Shown here: positions 1-7,873 of the stretch, piece by piece | Layout of the letters: each line of letters opens with the position of its first letter | Numbering within the stretch: position 1 is the first letter of the stretch | NCBI GenBank assembly: GCA_903839035.1 | Contig: CAIMAQ010000046.1 | Coordinates: 1 to 64,000 of the forward strand | Direction of reading: 5' to 3' | Length of the DNA: 64,000 bases | From: an uncultured Opitutia bacterium | GTDB taxonomy: Bacteria; Verrucomicrobiota; Verrucomicrobiia; Opitutales; Opitutaceae | Made by a program: the position numbers and the translations under genes | The notes under the pieces: model-generated | The model's input: only the letters and a program-made list of their open reading frames with translations | Databases searched by the model: none | Told to the model about the DNA's origin: nothing

Positions 1-201
1 CGGATGGGCGCCTACGACTTTTCCAGCTGGGCGTTGCACATGATCATGCTCGTCGCGTTCAGCAACGTCCTCGGGCTCGGCCTCCGCGAGTGGCGCGGGT
101 GCCAGCCGCGGACACTGCGCGCGTTGGGTATCGCCCTCACCGTGCTCGTCGCCGCCGTGCTCTCCATCGCCTACGGCAACTACTTGGGCTCCGCCGCATG
201 A
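1..201 (+). CDS. L-rhamnose/proton symporter RhaT family, C-terminal part
   Basis: Only the last 66 codons are present; the reading frame is open to the left edge, so the gene starts outside the window. Two hydrophobic segments are visible (about ALHMIMLVAFSNVLGLGL and ALGIALTVLVAAVLSIAYG), separated by a short basic loop LREWRGCQPRT. This loop and the final YGNYL resemble the end of RhaT-type drug/metabolite-superfamily sugar importers of the inner membrane. The TGA stop overlaps the ATG of the arabinofuranosidase gene (ATGA at 198-201), so import and glycoside cleavage are probably co-translated. The transported sugar cannot be told from this fragment; rhamnose or another deoxy/pentose sugar is a family-based guess. 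Confidence 0.7.
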   Translation, partial: RMGAYDFSSWALHMIMLVAFSNVLGLGLREWRGCQPRTLRALGIALTVLVAAVLSIAYGNYLGSAA

Positions 202-1718
202 ACCCCGACCGCATCGTCCTCTCCGTCGCCGCCGACCAGCCGGGGCCGAAGATCAGCCGCCACATTTTCGGCCAGTTCGCCGAGCACCTCGGCCGCTGCG
301 TGTACGAGGGCATCTGGGTCGGCGAGGACTCGCCCATCCCCAACGTCCGCGGCCTCCGCTCCGACGTCGTCGCCGCCCTGCGCGCGATCAAGGTCCCGAA
401 TCTCCGCTGGCCCGGCGGCTGTTTCGCCGACGCCTACCACTGGCGCAACGGCATCGGTCCGCGCGCCAAGCGCCCGCGGATGCGCAACGACACCTGGGGC
501 CAGCTCGAGACCAATGCGTTCGGCACGCATGAGTTCCTCGATCTCTGCGAACAGGTCGGCTGCGAGCCCGTGATCAGCGGCAACCTCGGCAGCGGCACCG
601 TGCAGGAGATGCGCGACTGGGTGGAATATCTCAACGCCCCCGTCGGCACCGTCCTGTCCAACGAGCGCGCCGCCAACGGCCACCCCGCGCCCTACGGCGT
701 GCGCTTCTGGGGCGTCGGCAACGAGAGCTGGGGCTGCGGCGGCGTGATGCGCCCCGAATATTACGCCGACGAGTTCCGCCGCTACTCGAACTTCCTCGGC
801 AACTACGAAAAAACCCGGCTCTACCGCATCGCCACCGGCCCTGCCGTGGACGACTACGCCTGGACCGAGGTCATCATGCGCGAGTGCACGAACCCGCGCT
901 TCAACGGCGCCGTGATGGACGGGCTCTCGCTGCATTACTACATGAACGGCCTGACGCCGCCCGCCAAGGCCCCGCGGCTGATGCCGGCCACGAAGTTCGA
1001 CGCCGCCGACTGGAACCGCGTCATGGCCCACGGCTGGTTCCTCGACGAACTCCTCACCCGGCACACCGCGATCATGGACCGCCACGATCCCCAGCGCCGC
1101 ATCGGACTCGTCGTGGACGAATGGGGCGCGTGGTACGAAAACGACCCAAGCCATCCCGCCAACGAACTCTACCAGCAGCAGACCATCCGCGACGCCGTCC
1201 TCGCCGCACTGACCCTCAACCTCTTCATCGCCCACGCCGAGCGCGTGTCCATGGCCAACGTCGCGCAGGTCATCAACGTCCTCCACGCGATGATCCTCAC
1301 CTTCGGCGGCAAAATGGTCCGCACGCCCAGCTGGCACGTCTTCGACCTCTACACGCCCCACCAGGACGCCATCCGCCTGCCCGTCACCGGCGACCCCCAG
1401 ATGCGCACCCACGAGGACGGCGCCTACCCCCGCGTCTCCGCCACCGCCTCCCGCGCCGCCGACGGCTCCATCACCGTCACCCTCGCCCACACCGACCCGA
1501 CCAAGCCCGTCACCGTGGAACTCACATTCGCGGGCCTGCCCGCCGTAGGCTCGGCGAAGGCGGGCCGCATGCTCACCGCATCAGCGCTGACCGACATCAA
1601 CACCCCCGACGCTCCCAACCGCGTCACCTCGGTGCCGTGGACCGACTTCAGCTTCGACGGCGCAAAACTCATTGCGACCCTGCCGCCAGCTTGCATCGCG
1701 GTGATGAGTTTTGCGTGA
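198..1718 (+). CDS. alpha-L-arabinofuranosidase, GH51
   Basis: 506 residues, the usual GH51 size. The (beta/alpha)8 catalytic domain covers roughly residues 1-320 and a beta-sandwich follows to the end. The acid/base glutamate is E176 in WGVGNESWG and the nucleophile is probably E308 in VVDEWGAWYE, both typical of the family. The start at 198 is chosen because GH51 homology (ISRHIFGQFAEHLG) begins 20 residues later and the ATG overlaps the preceding stop; a longer upstream reading frame overlaps the symporter gene and has no family similarity. No signal peptide is seen, so the enzyme is likely intracellular. It would release terminal L-arabinofuranose from imported oligosaccharides. Confidence 0.9.
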   Translation: MNPDRIVLSVAADQPGPKISRHIFGQFAEHLGRCVYEGIWVGEDSPIPNVRGLRSDVVAALRAIKVPNLRWPGGCFADAYHWRNGIGPRAKRPRMRNDTWGQLETNAFGTHEFLDLCEQVGCEPVISGNLGSGTVQEMRDWVEYLNAPVGTVLSNERAANGHPAPYGVRFWGVGNESWGCGGVMRPEYYADEFRRYSNFLGNYEKTRLYRIATGPAVDDYAWTEVIMRECTNPRFNGAVMDGLSLHYYMNGLTPPAKAPRLMPATKFDAADWNRVMAHGWFLDELLTRHTAIMDRHDPQRRIGLVVDEWGAWYENDPSHPANELYQQQTIRDAVLAALTLNLFIAHAERVSMANVAQVINVLHAMILTFGGKMVRTPSWHVFDLYTPHQDAIRLPVTGDPQMRTHEDGAYPRVSATASRAADGSITVTLAHTDPTKPVTVELTFAGLPAVGSAKAGRMLTASALTDINTPDAPNRVTSVPWTDFSFDGAKLIATLPPACIAVMSFA

Positions 1719-1724
1719 TTTGCC

Positions 1725-2873
1725 TCAAATCGGCACCCGCAGCAGATCCAGGTACACCGCCGAAGCCTTGTTAAGCTGATCGAGCGCGACCCATTCGTCC
1801 TTCGTGTGCGCCTGGGATAGGTCACCCGGTCCAAAGACAATGCTCGGCGCACCCGCCGCCGCGTAGTGGCTCGCGTCGGTCACGTAGGCCGCCCCGCAGC
1901 CTGTCGCGTCGCAACCGTGGCGCGTGAGCACCGGGCTGATCCACTTATGGAAATCACGGCCCAGCGCATCGTCCATCGCGGGGACGACATAGAGTGAATC
2001 GTGTTCGACGGGTTGACCCGCCAGGACGTTGTCCCGCTCGCGGAGGATCATTTCCTCGGTCTCGCCCGGTACCGTGCGGCGGTCGCACTCGATCTCGCAG
2101 TAAGCGGGAATGATGTTCACCGCCGCGCCTCCGCGGATCACGTTCACGCTCGCCGCCGCGCTGCCGGTCAGCGGGTGGCTCCGGGTCACGGTCGGCACGT
2201 ACTTCGACTCGAGTGTCTCCACCACCTTGAGCATGGCGGAGATCGCGGAAACACCCTTGCTGGGAATCGAGGAATGCACCGCGCGCCCGCGCGTGATCGT
2301 CCGCCAGCGGATCACCCCGTTGTGCGCCACGATCGGCTTGAGCAGCGTCGGCTCACCGACGATCACTCCGCGCAACTTCGGCAGAAATTCCTTCAGCTCC
2401 TGCTTCGCAAACGCAATCGCGCCCGTCATCCGGACTTCCTCGTCCACGGCAAACACCAGCGCCGCATTCCGCGGCCGCCGCGCATCGCGCGCATACTCAC
2501 GCATTGCCCACAGCATCGCCGCGCCCGAGCCCTTCGTGTCGCAGGCGCCGCGGCCCCACAGCCGGCCGCCCTCGATCTTTCCGCCGTGCGGCGCGATCGT
2601 CATGCCCGCGACGCTCACGGTGTCCAGGTGACTCTCAAACATCAGCCACTCGCCACCCGGCACCGGCTCGCAGGTGATGATCAAATTGCGCGCCCCGCTG
2701 GCGTTACCCGGCACCGCCGCCCGCCGCGTCTGCAGCCCCCACCCGCGCGCGAGGGTCTCGAGGTGCGCCGCGAGCTTCTCCTCGCCCTCCGCCGGTCCGC
2801 CCACGAGCGGGTTCACGGTGTCAAACGACACCATCTGCGCGAGCAGCTCATCGAGTGATGTAGGGGTAGTCAT
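1725..2873 (-). CDS. M20 family metallopeptidase (ArgE/DapE type)
   Basis: 382-residue zinc-dependent amidohydrolase of the acetylornithine deacetylase/succinyl-diaminopimelate desuccinylase/carboxypeptidase G2 superfamily. Visible di-zinc motifs are FESHLDTV, GRGACDTKGS and AVDEEVRMTGA, with the dimerisation domain in the middle and a late histidine in TDASHYAAAG. The start at 2873 (MTTPTSLDELL) is preferred because a 14-residue upstream extension would be read from an intergenic palindrome. It converges tail-to-tail with the GH51 gene, 6 bp apart. The substrate is not evident: an arginine or lysine biosynthesis role is possible, but the neighbours are sugar genes, so peptide or N-acyl scavenging is equally likely. 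Confidence 0.8.
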   Translation of the reverse strand: MTTPTSLDELLAQMVSFDTVNPLVGGPAEGEEKLAAHLETLARGWGLQTRRAAVPGNASGARNLIITCEPVPGGEWLMFESHLDTVSVAGMTIAPHGGKIEGGRLWGRGACDTKGSGAAMLWAMREYARDARRPRNAALVFAVDEEVRMTGAIAFAKQELKEFLPKLRGVIVGEPTLLKPIVAHNGVIRWRTITRGRAVHSSIPSKGVSAISAMLKVVETLESKYVPTVTRSHPLTGSAAASVNVIRGGAAVNIIPAYCEIECDRRTVPGETEEMILRERDNVLAGQPVEHDSLYVVPAMDDALGRDFHKWISPVLTRHGCDATGCGAAYVTDASHYAAAGAPSIVFGPGDLSQAHTKDEWVALDQLNKASAVYLDLLRVPI

Positions 2874-2880
2874 GATGGTG

Positions 2881-2944
2881 GTAGGGCGGGTCTTTGACCC
2901 GCCCTTGCTGTGCACCCCGAGAGCGGGTCAAAGACCCGCCCTAC
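2881..2944. repeat. intergenic palindrome, GTAGGGC...GCCCTAC family
   Basis: Arms at 2881-2904 and 2921-2944 are inverted repeats with one mismatch over 24 positions. Each arm is itself partly palindromic (GGGTCTTTGACCC). It sits upstream of the M20 gene on the minus strand. A second copy with the same core lies at 57318-57394, so this is a dispersed element rather than a local operator. Confidence 0.85.
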
Positions 2945-2985
2945 CCCGGAGTCTGTCTGGAGAACACAATCCATGGTCACATCCC

Positions 2986-4032
2986 TCATGCGAGCCACTT
3001 GTCCCGGTTCGCCGCGACAAACGCGTCGTCCGTCAGCTCCGGATATGCCTTCGCCACGCGCGTGAGCTCCTCGGCTTGACCGGGTGAAAGCACCTCGTGC
3101 GGATTCAAACAGTTGAGCGTCGGCACCAGCCCGCCGCGCCGCAGCACTTCCAGAATGCCCGGGATGCAGCCGCGAAATCCGTTCGCCGAGTCAAAGAGCG
3201 CCGCATTCATGTCCGTCACGGCAATCGCCCGCTCCAGCCAGCGTTTCTCCAGCGTAGCCGAGCCGCGCGCCTGCTTGATCTCCTCCAGCAGCTGCACCGC
3301 GCGCTGCGTCCACACGCCCCAGTGGCCCAGTAGGCCACCGACGATCGTGCGCGTCACTTTTTTGCCATTCCGCTCGAAGGTGAATGGCGTGAAAAGGTCC
3401 ACCACGATGCTGTCGTCGTTGCCGGTGTAGAGTGCGATGTCGTCGCGGCCCGACTCCGCCAGCGCGCGCATCACGTCGATCGTCTGGTAGCGGTTGAACG
3501 GCGCGAGCTTGATCGCGATCACGTTCGGGATCTCCGCAAACTTCCGCCAGAACGAGTAACCCAGCAACCGCCCGCCCGCCGCCGGTTGCAGGTAAAAGCC
3601 GATCACGGGGATGATCGCCGCCACGGCCCGGCAGTGCGCGATCATCGCCTCCTCCGGGTCGTTCTTGAACGCCGCCATGCTCAGCAGGCCCGCCTGGTAG
3701 CCGAGCGACTTCGCCAGCTCCGCCTCCTTCACCGCCTGCTCCGTGCGGCCGCAAATGCCGGAAATCTTGATGAACGGGCGCGGCGCCTTCTTCAGCTCCT
3801 CGTCAATCGTGCGCGCCGCCAGCTCGAGCACCGGCTTGAACAGCCCGTGCTGCGGCTCGCGGATCTCGAACTGAGTCGAGTGCACGCCGACGGCGAGTCC
3901 GCCGACGCCCGCCGCCACGTAGTAGCGGGTGATGGCGCGCTGGTGGCGCTCGGAGAACTTTCGCGACACGTCGAGCGCGAGCGGCTGGGCCGGGATGACG
4001 TGGCCTTTGAGGAGGTGGGCGCGGAGGTCCAT
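2986..4032 (-). CDS. dihydrodipicolinate synthase/N-acetylneuraminate lyase family protein
   Basis: 348 residues, about 50 longer than typical DapA. The TIM-barrel family signature is present: the Schiff-base lysine is likely in NVIAIKLAPF, and the conserved tyrosine in VIGFYLQP. Members act as class I aldolases or dehydratases on pyruvate-derived or 2-keto-3-deoxy sugar acids. It is 2 bp from the following epimerase-like gene on the same strand, hence one operon. Lysine biosynthesis is unlikely given the size and context; a 2-keto-3-deoxy-acid lyase or dehydratase in sugar catabolism is a more natural inference. The C-terminal part (about 290-348) is a helical tail not found in short DapA proteins. 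Confidence 0.8.
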   Translation of the reverse strand: MDLRAHLLKGHVIPAQPLALDVSRKFSERHQRAITRYYVAAGVGGLAVGVHSTQFEIREPQHGLFKPVLELAARTIDEELKKAPRPFIKISGICGRTEQAVKEAELAKSLGYQAGLLSMAAFKNDPEEAMIAHCRAVAAIIPVIGFYLQPAAGGRLLGYSFWRKFAEIPNVIAIKLAPFNRYQTIDVMRALAESGRDDIALYTGNDDSIVVDLFTPFTFERNGKKVTRTIVGGLLGHWGVWTQRAVQLLEEIKQARGSATLEKRWLERAIAVTDMNAALFDSANGFRGCIPGILEVLRRGGLVPTLNCLNPHEVLSPGQAEELTRVAKAYPELTDDAFVAANRDKWLA

Positions 4033-4034
4033 GG

Positions 4035-5063
4035 TCAGAATTTGCCGTCGCGGGTTTCGAAGTGCGTGGGCTTGCCCAGCAGCTTGCCGCCGGCGCTCAG
4101 GTGATTCGCGATCATCGCGATCAGATTATCCAGCGACATGCTCGTCGGCCCGAAGAGCCGGACCGATTCGCTCGCATCGGAGTGCCAGGCTGCGTCCGCG
4201 GGGGTGCCAGTGATCACCGGCGTCTTGCCGAAAACCTTCCCGAAGCGCTCGGCCGCATCCCGCAGCGTGACTTTCTCCAGCCCCGTCACGTTCAGCAGCT
4301 TCGGCGGATTCGCCACGTGCAGCAGGCACTGGATCGCCCGCGCGCAGGCGTCGCCCTGCCAGATGAAATTGAAGACATTCATCGTGATGTCCACCGGCTC
4401 GCCCGCCAGCACCTTCTGCCCGATATCCACCAGCACGCCGTAGCGCAGTTCCGTCGAGTAATTGAGCCGGTACATCAGCTGCTTCGTGCCGTACTTGCGC
4501 GCGTAGTGCGTGAATACCCGCTCGCGGCCCACGCAGGTGCTCGCGTACTCACCCATGAACGCCACCGGCGTCGCCTCGGTCGCGCCGCGGCCGCTGACCG
4601 GCGTGAAGGGATACACGCAGCCAGTGGAAAAGACCACGATGCGCGAGGTGCGGAATTTCTTCGCCACGATGGACGGCACGATCGTGTTCTGGATCCAGGT
4701 CTCGTCCGGCGCCGAGTCGGTGCCGAATTTCTGGCCGGCGAGGTACTCCACGTTCGCCACCTCGGGCAGCTTCGCCACCTGCTCCGGGTCGGCCAGGTCG
4801 CACGACAGCGCCAGTACGCCGCAGCGCTCGAGCTCGGCCTTGGCCTCGGGCCGGCTGAACCGCGACACGCCGTAAACCTTCGCCTTCTTCCCCGCCGCGT
4901 CGAGCGCGCGTCGCAGCATCACCGCGGTGCTGGTGCCCATCTTGCCGCCGACGCCGAGCACCATGTAGTCACCGTCGAGCTGGCGGACCGCCTCGATCGC
5001 GCCGGCGGTCGGCTGCGAGAGGAGTTGTTCAATCCCGTGGTCGTCGAGCGGTGGCGTGGGCAT
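4035..5063 (-). CDS. NAD(P)-dependent epimerase/dehydrogenase family protein
   Basis: 342 residues with an N-terminal Rossmann fold: the glycine-rich loop is LGVGGKMGTS, after a beta-strand YMVL. The extended-SDR core continues through IVVFSTGCVYPF. The canonical catalytic YxxxK is not obvious; the matching region reads GEYASTCVGRE, with Tyr but no Lys at the expected spacing, so chemistry may differ from ordinary sugar epimerases. It lies directly upstream of the DapA-like gene and diverges from the amidohydrolase gene at 5152 across an 88 bp gap that may hold both promoters. Probable role: oxidation or epimerisation of a sugar or sugar acid that feeds the lyase. Confidence 0.7.
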   Translation of the reverse strand: MPTPPLDDHGIEQLLSQPTAGAIEAVRQLDGDYMVLGVGGKMGTSTAVMLRRALDAAGKKAKVYGVSRFSRPEAKAELERCGVLALSCDLADPEQVAKLPEVANVEYLAGQKFGTDSAPDETWIQNTIVPSIVAKKFRTSRIVVFSTGCVYPFTPVSGRGATEATPVAFMGEYASTCVGRERVFTHYARKYGTKQLMYRLNYSTELRYGVLVDIGQKVLAGEPVDITMNVFNFIWQGDACARAIQCLLHVANPPKLLNVTGLEKVTLRDAAERFGKVFGKTPVITGTPADAAWHSDASESVRLFGPTSMSLDNLIAMIANHLSAGGKLLGKPTHFETRDGKF

Positions 5064-5151
5064 GAAAAGGGACCCGGACTGTGCGAGCCGTGAACGGTCT
5101 TGTCACTCCGTTTTCTCTCCCGCAGCCTGCGTGCGACTCGGCCCGGACCCC

Positions 5152-5925
5152 ATGCGCATCATCGACGTTCACACCCACCCGGTTTTCGGCAACCCCGCCG
5201 ACCGGGTCCACCTGCAGCGCTGGGTCGACCACGGCCGGCGCCATGACATCGTGCACATGATCGTGCTCGGCGACGTGCTCCTCTACGGGGCGACGCCCAA
5301 CGCCGAGCAGTTGCGCAAGATCAATGACGACACCGCCACCGCCGCGCGGATGTTTCCCGACTACTTCACGGCGTTCTGCTACCTCAACCCGCTGCTCGGC
5401 GAGCGCGCCACGATGGCCGAGGCCGAGCGGTGCGCGGCGAAGCCCGGCTTCCGCGGCATCAAGCTCGAGATCGCCAACAACGCATCCCACTCCGCCATGC
5501 GCCACGTCGCCAAGGCCGCGCGCGCGTTCCACCTCCCCGTCCTCCAGCACAGTTGGAGCACCGTGAACATCAACGACCGGAAGCACCAGAGTGACCCCGA
5601 GGACACCGCCCTGTTCGCCCGGCGCTTCCCCGACGTGCAAATCATCATGGCCCACCTGACCGGCATCGGTTTCCGCGGCGTGCTCGAGGCCAAGGACTGC
5701 CCCAACCTCTTCGTCGACACCTCCGGCGGCTTCCCCGAGGAGGGCCTGATCGAGTTCGCCGTCGAGCACCTCGGCGCCGACCGCGTGCTCTACGGCTCCG
5801 ACCTGCCCATCCGGGAAAACAGCGTCACCATCGGCCGCATCCTCGGCGCGAACATCTCCGCCGCCGACCGGCGGAAACTGCTGTTCACAAACACCGCCCG
5901 GCTCCTGAAGCTCACCCTGAACTGA
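5152..5925 (+). CDS. amidohydrolase 2 family metal-dependent hydrolase
   Basis: 257 residues. The family motifs are complete: HxH in IDVHTHPVFG, histidines in LPVLQHSW and IIMAHLTG, and the late aspartate in LYGSDLPI. COG2159/COG3618-type enzymes include sugar-acid lactonases and decarboxylases, so in this setting a lactonase role is reasonable but unproven. The start at 5152 (MRIIDVHTH) is chosen because the HxH strand normally begins the protein; the 32 codons upstream overlap the start of the divergent gene. It is followed after 8 bp by a paralogous protein lacking the metal ligands. Confidence 0.8.
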   Translation: MRIIDVHTHPVFGNPADRVHLQRWVDHGRRHDIVHMIVLGDVLLYGATPNAEQLRKINDDTATAARMFPDYFTAFCYLNPLLGERATMAEAERCAAKPGFRGIKLEIANNASHSAMRHVAKAARAFHLPVLQHSWSTVNINDRKHQSDPEDTALFARRFPDVQIIMAHLTGIGFRGVLEAKDCPNLFVDTSGGFPEEGLIEFAVEHLGADRVLYGSDLPIRENSVTIGRILGANISAADRRKLLFTNTARLLKLTLN

Positions 5926-5933
5926 CCCGCGCC

Positions 5934-6689
5934 ATGCTGATCGACACCAACGTCAACCTGGGCCCGTGGCCGTTCACCCCCGTGCCGGACCGCACCGGCC
6001 CGGCACTCGCCGCCCACCTCGCCTCCAACGGCATCCGCCGCGCGCTCGTCTCCCACTTCGGCGCCGTCTTCCTGCCCGAGCCGATGCCCGCGAACCGGAA
6101 GCTCTTTGCCGCCGTCCGCCGGTCGCCCGCGCTGATCCCCGTGCCCGTGATCAACCCTGCGCTCCGCAACTGGCGCGAGCAGCTCGCCGAGTGCCGCGAC
6201 GCCGCCCCGCTCCGCGCGGTGAAGATCCTGCCGAACTACCACCGCTACAAGCTCGGCGCCGCCCACCTTGTGCCGTTCATGGCCGCGCTCGCCGACGCCA
6301 AGCTGAAGCTCATCCTCAACGTCCGCCTCGAGGACGAGCGCCACAAGTATTTCGCCCTGCGGATCAAGGGCGTGCCCGTGCCCGAGCTCGCCCGCTTCCT
6401 CGGGCGGTTCCCGCGGCACCACGTGCTCTTCGCCGGCATCTACAAGGGCGAGGTCGAGAAGCTCGCGCCCAACTTCACGAACTTTTCCGCCGAGATCTCC
6501 TTCTGCGAGACCACGAACTGCCTCGAGCTCATGCTCCCCAAGTTTCCCGCCCGCCGGCTCATGCTCGGCACGTGCACGCCCCTGCTCTCCACCCGCGGCG
6601 AGGCCGACAAACTCCGCGGCGCCCGCATCCCCGCCCGCGCCAAGACCCTCATCGGCGCCGCCAACGCCCGGCGCTTCTTCAATCTCTGA
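5934..6689 (+). CDS. amidohydrolase-fold protein lacking the HxH metal motif
   Basis: 251 residues, same fold and probable operon as the preceding amidohydrolase. The N-terminal strand reads LIDTNVNLGPWPF, so both histidines of HxH are asparagines, and the late motif normally containing Asp reads MLGTCTPLL. Only a few conserved features remain (RAVKILPNYH, VRLEDER). This suggests a non-catalytic partner or an enzyme with an altered metal site. Possible roles are regulatory subunit or substrate-binding protein of its neighbour. The following 215 bp holds a large nested palindrome. Confidence 0.65.
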   Translation: MLIDTNVNLGPWPFTPVPDRTGPALAAHLASNGIRRALVSHFGAVFLPEPMPANRKLFAAVRRSPALIPVPVINPALRNWREQLAECRDAAPLRAVKILPNYHRYKLGAAHLVPFMAALADAKLKLILNVRLEDERHKYFALRIKGVPVPELARFLGRFPRHHVLFAGIYKGEVEKLAPNFTNFSAEISFCETTNCLELMLPKFPARRLMLGTCTPLLSTRGEADKLRGARIPARAKTLIGAANARRFFNL

Positions 6690-6700
6690 GTTTTGTTTGC

Positions 6701-6893
6701 ACAGGAGGGAACGGAGAGAACGGAGCTAAGCCCCCATCTCCCGGAGTTTTTTTACCACGGAATACGCGGATGTTTACGGATCAGAATCCAATCCATGCCT
6801 CTCCGGATTGATCCGTGTCCTCCGTGTAATCCGTGGTAAAAAATCCGAAGCCTTATTGCCTCTCACCCCTCCGTTCTCTCCGTTCCCTCCTGT
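6701..6893. repeat. nested intergenic palindrome (two inverted repeats, one inside the other)
   Basis: Outer arms 6701-6725 and 6869-6893 are perfect 25-nt inverted repeats (core GGAACGGAGAGAACGG). Inside lies a second, imperfect inverted repeat, 6747-6794 against 6804-6843, with the ends TTTTTTACCACGGA and its complement. The right outer arm ends 11 bp before the ATG of the next gene. The inner part shares its ACCACGGA end with the element at 24913-24999, and the outer right arm resembles bases 7846-7863 before the next gene. In RNA it could form a long cruciform-like hairpin. Confidence 0.85.
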
Positions 6894-6904
6894 AAAATCG
6901 CCCC

Positions 6905-7753
6905 ATGCCTTCCGTAAGCTACGTCACCCATCCTCACCAGCGCATCACGGAGGCCCAGTTCCAGCAGTTGCTGGAGGAAAATTTCCTCATTCTTCCGCGC
7001 TTCATCCCCGACGACGAGCTGCCCGCCCTCCAGGCCGCCCAGCGCAACGCGCTCAAGCCTTGGGATGAGGTGAAGGCCAACCCGCCGCCCCACCGCGCGC
7101 TGATCATCCCCTTTCCCTACACGGACCTGCGCATGTCGCAGCTCTACCTGCACCCCGAGCTGATCAAGCTCGGCCGGCGATTCCTCAAAACCCCCGACGT
7201 CCACGCCCGCGTCGGCTGCCTGCTCGCCCGCTATCCCGGCTTCGTCTGCAACGACCCCGGCCACATCGACAACGGCAATAATTCCCTCCTGCCGATGTCC
7301 ACGAGTCACCGCGAATTCGGCCAGCTCGGCTTCTGGATCCACCTCGAGGAAGTGAAGGCCGACAACGCCCCCCTGCGCCTCGTGCGCACGCGCGACGGCA
7401 AGGACCTCTCCAAGGCCGTACCGCTCGTCTGCCCGCCCGGCACCGTCTGCATCTTCAACAACTACACGTTTCACGCCGCCAGCGACTTCACCGGCACCAC
7501 CGGCCAGCGTTTCACCTGGGGCTGGGGACTCGGCCGCGCTGATCACTCGTTCGAGGGCTTCGTCCATTACACCAACATCGGCACCGACCCGATGTGGAAG
7601 GCGGTCGTCGCCTCCTTCACCGCCGAGGAGCGTACCCTGTTCCGCTTCCCCCCGCCGAATCACCCCTACTACACCCGCCAGACCCTCGCCGCCCTCGAGG
7701 CCTGGTACCCCGGCTGGAACGCCCGCGGCGAATACCTGCCCTCCGATGGCTAA
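6905..7753 (+). CDS. phytanoyl-CoA dioxygenase (PhyH) family protein
   Basis: 282 residues. PhyH proteins are Fe(II)/2-oxoglutarate oxygenases with a 2-His-1-Asp triad; here HID in DPGHIDNGNN and the distal His in NYTFHAASDF are plausible ligands, followed by an Arg (TGQRFTW) for 2-oxoglutarate. No signal peptide, so cytoplasmic. The translation start is hemmed in by a palindrome arm and lacks a Shine-Dalgarno sequence. Neighbours are amidohydrolases and a DegT aminotransferase, suggesting hydroxylation of a small polar compound (sugar, cyclitol, quaternary amine or phosphonate) rather than a fatty acid. It is one of three PhyH genes in the window. Confidence 0.75.
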   Translation: MPSVSYVTHPHQRITEAQFQQLLEENFLILPRFIPDDELPALQAAQRNALKPWDEVKANPPPHRALIIPFPYTDLRMSQLYLHPELIKLGRRFLKTPDVHARVGCLLARYPGFVCNDPGHIDNGNNSLLPMSTSHREFGQLGFWIHLEEVKADNAPLRLVRTRDGKDLSKAVPLVCPPGTVCIFNNYTFHAASDFTGTTGQRFTWGWGLGRADHSFEGFVHYTNIGTDPMWKAVVASFTAEERTLFRFPPPNHPYYTRQTLAALEAWYPGWNARGEYLPSDG

Positions 7754-7759
7754 ATGGTG

Positions 7760-7827
7760 GCCCACGGAACACACAGAACACACGGAAGGGAGACCAATTC
7801 CGGATCGATTCCGTGTATTCCGTGGGC
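7760..7827. repeat. intergenic palindrome
   Basis: The arms GCCCACGGAA (7760-7769) and TTCCGTGGGC (7818-7827) are perfect, with a second pair CACGGAA/TTCCGTG (7781-7787, 7809-7815) inside. The motif CACGGAA is shared with the ACCACGGA-type inner repeats elsewhere. It lies between the PhyH and DegT genes and could act as a terminator-like hairpin. Confidence 0.75.
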
Positions 7828-7873
7828 AATATTCCGATCTCCCATTCTCCGTTCCGTCCTGTAAACTCCCCTC

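Noticed and set aside
180-1490. Long minus-strand open frame opposite the GH51 gene (436 codons)
   Set aside because: Gly/Val/Ala/Asp-rich composition typical of antisense frames in high-GC DNA; the plus strand carries catalytic motifs.
4062-5093. Plus-strand frame opposite the epimerase gene
   Set aside because: Arg/His/Ala-rich with no domain; mirrors the third-position GC bias of the real minus-strand gene.
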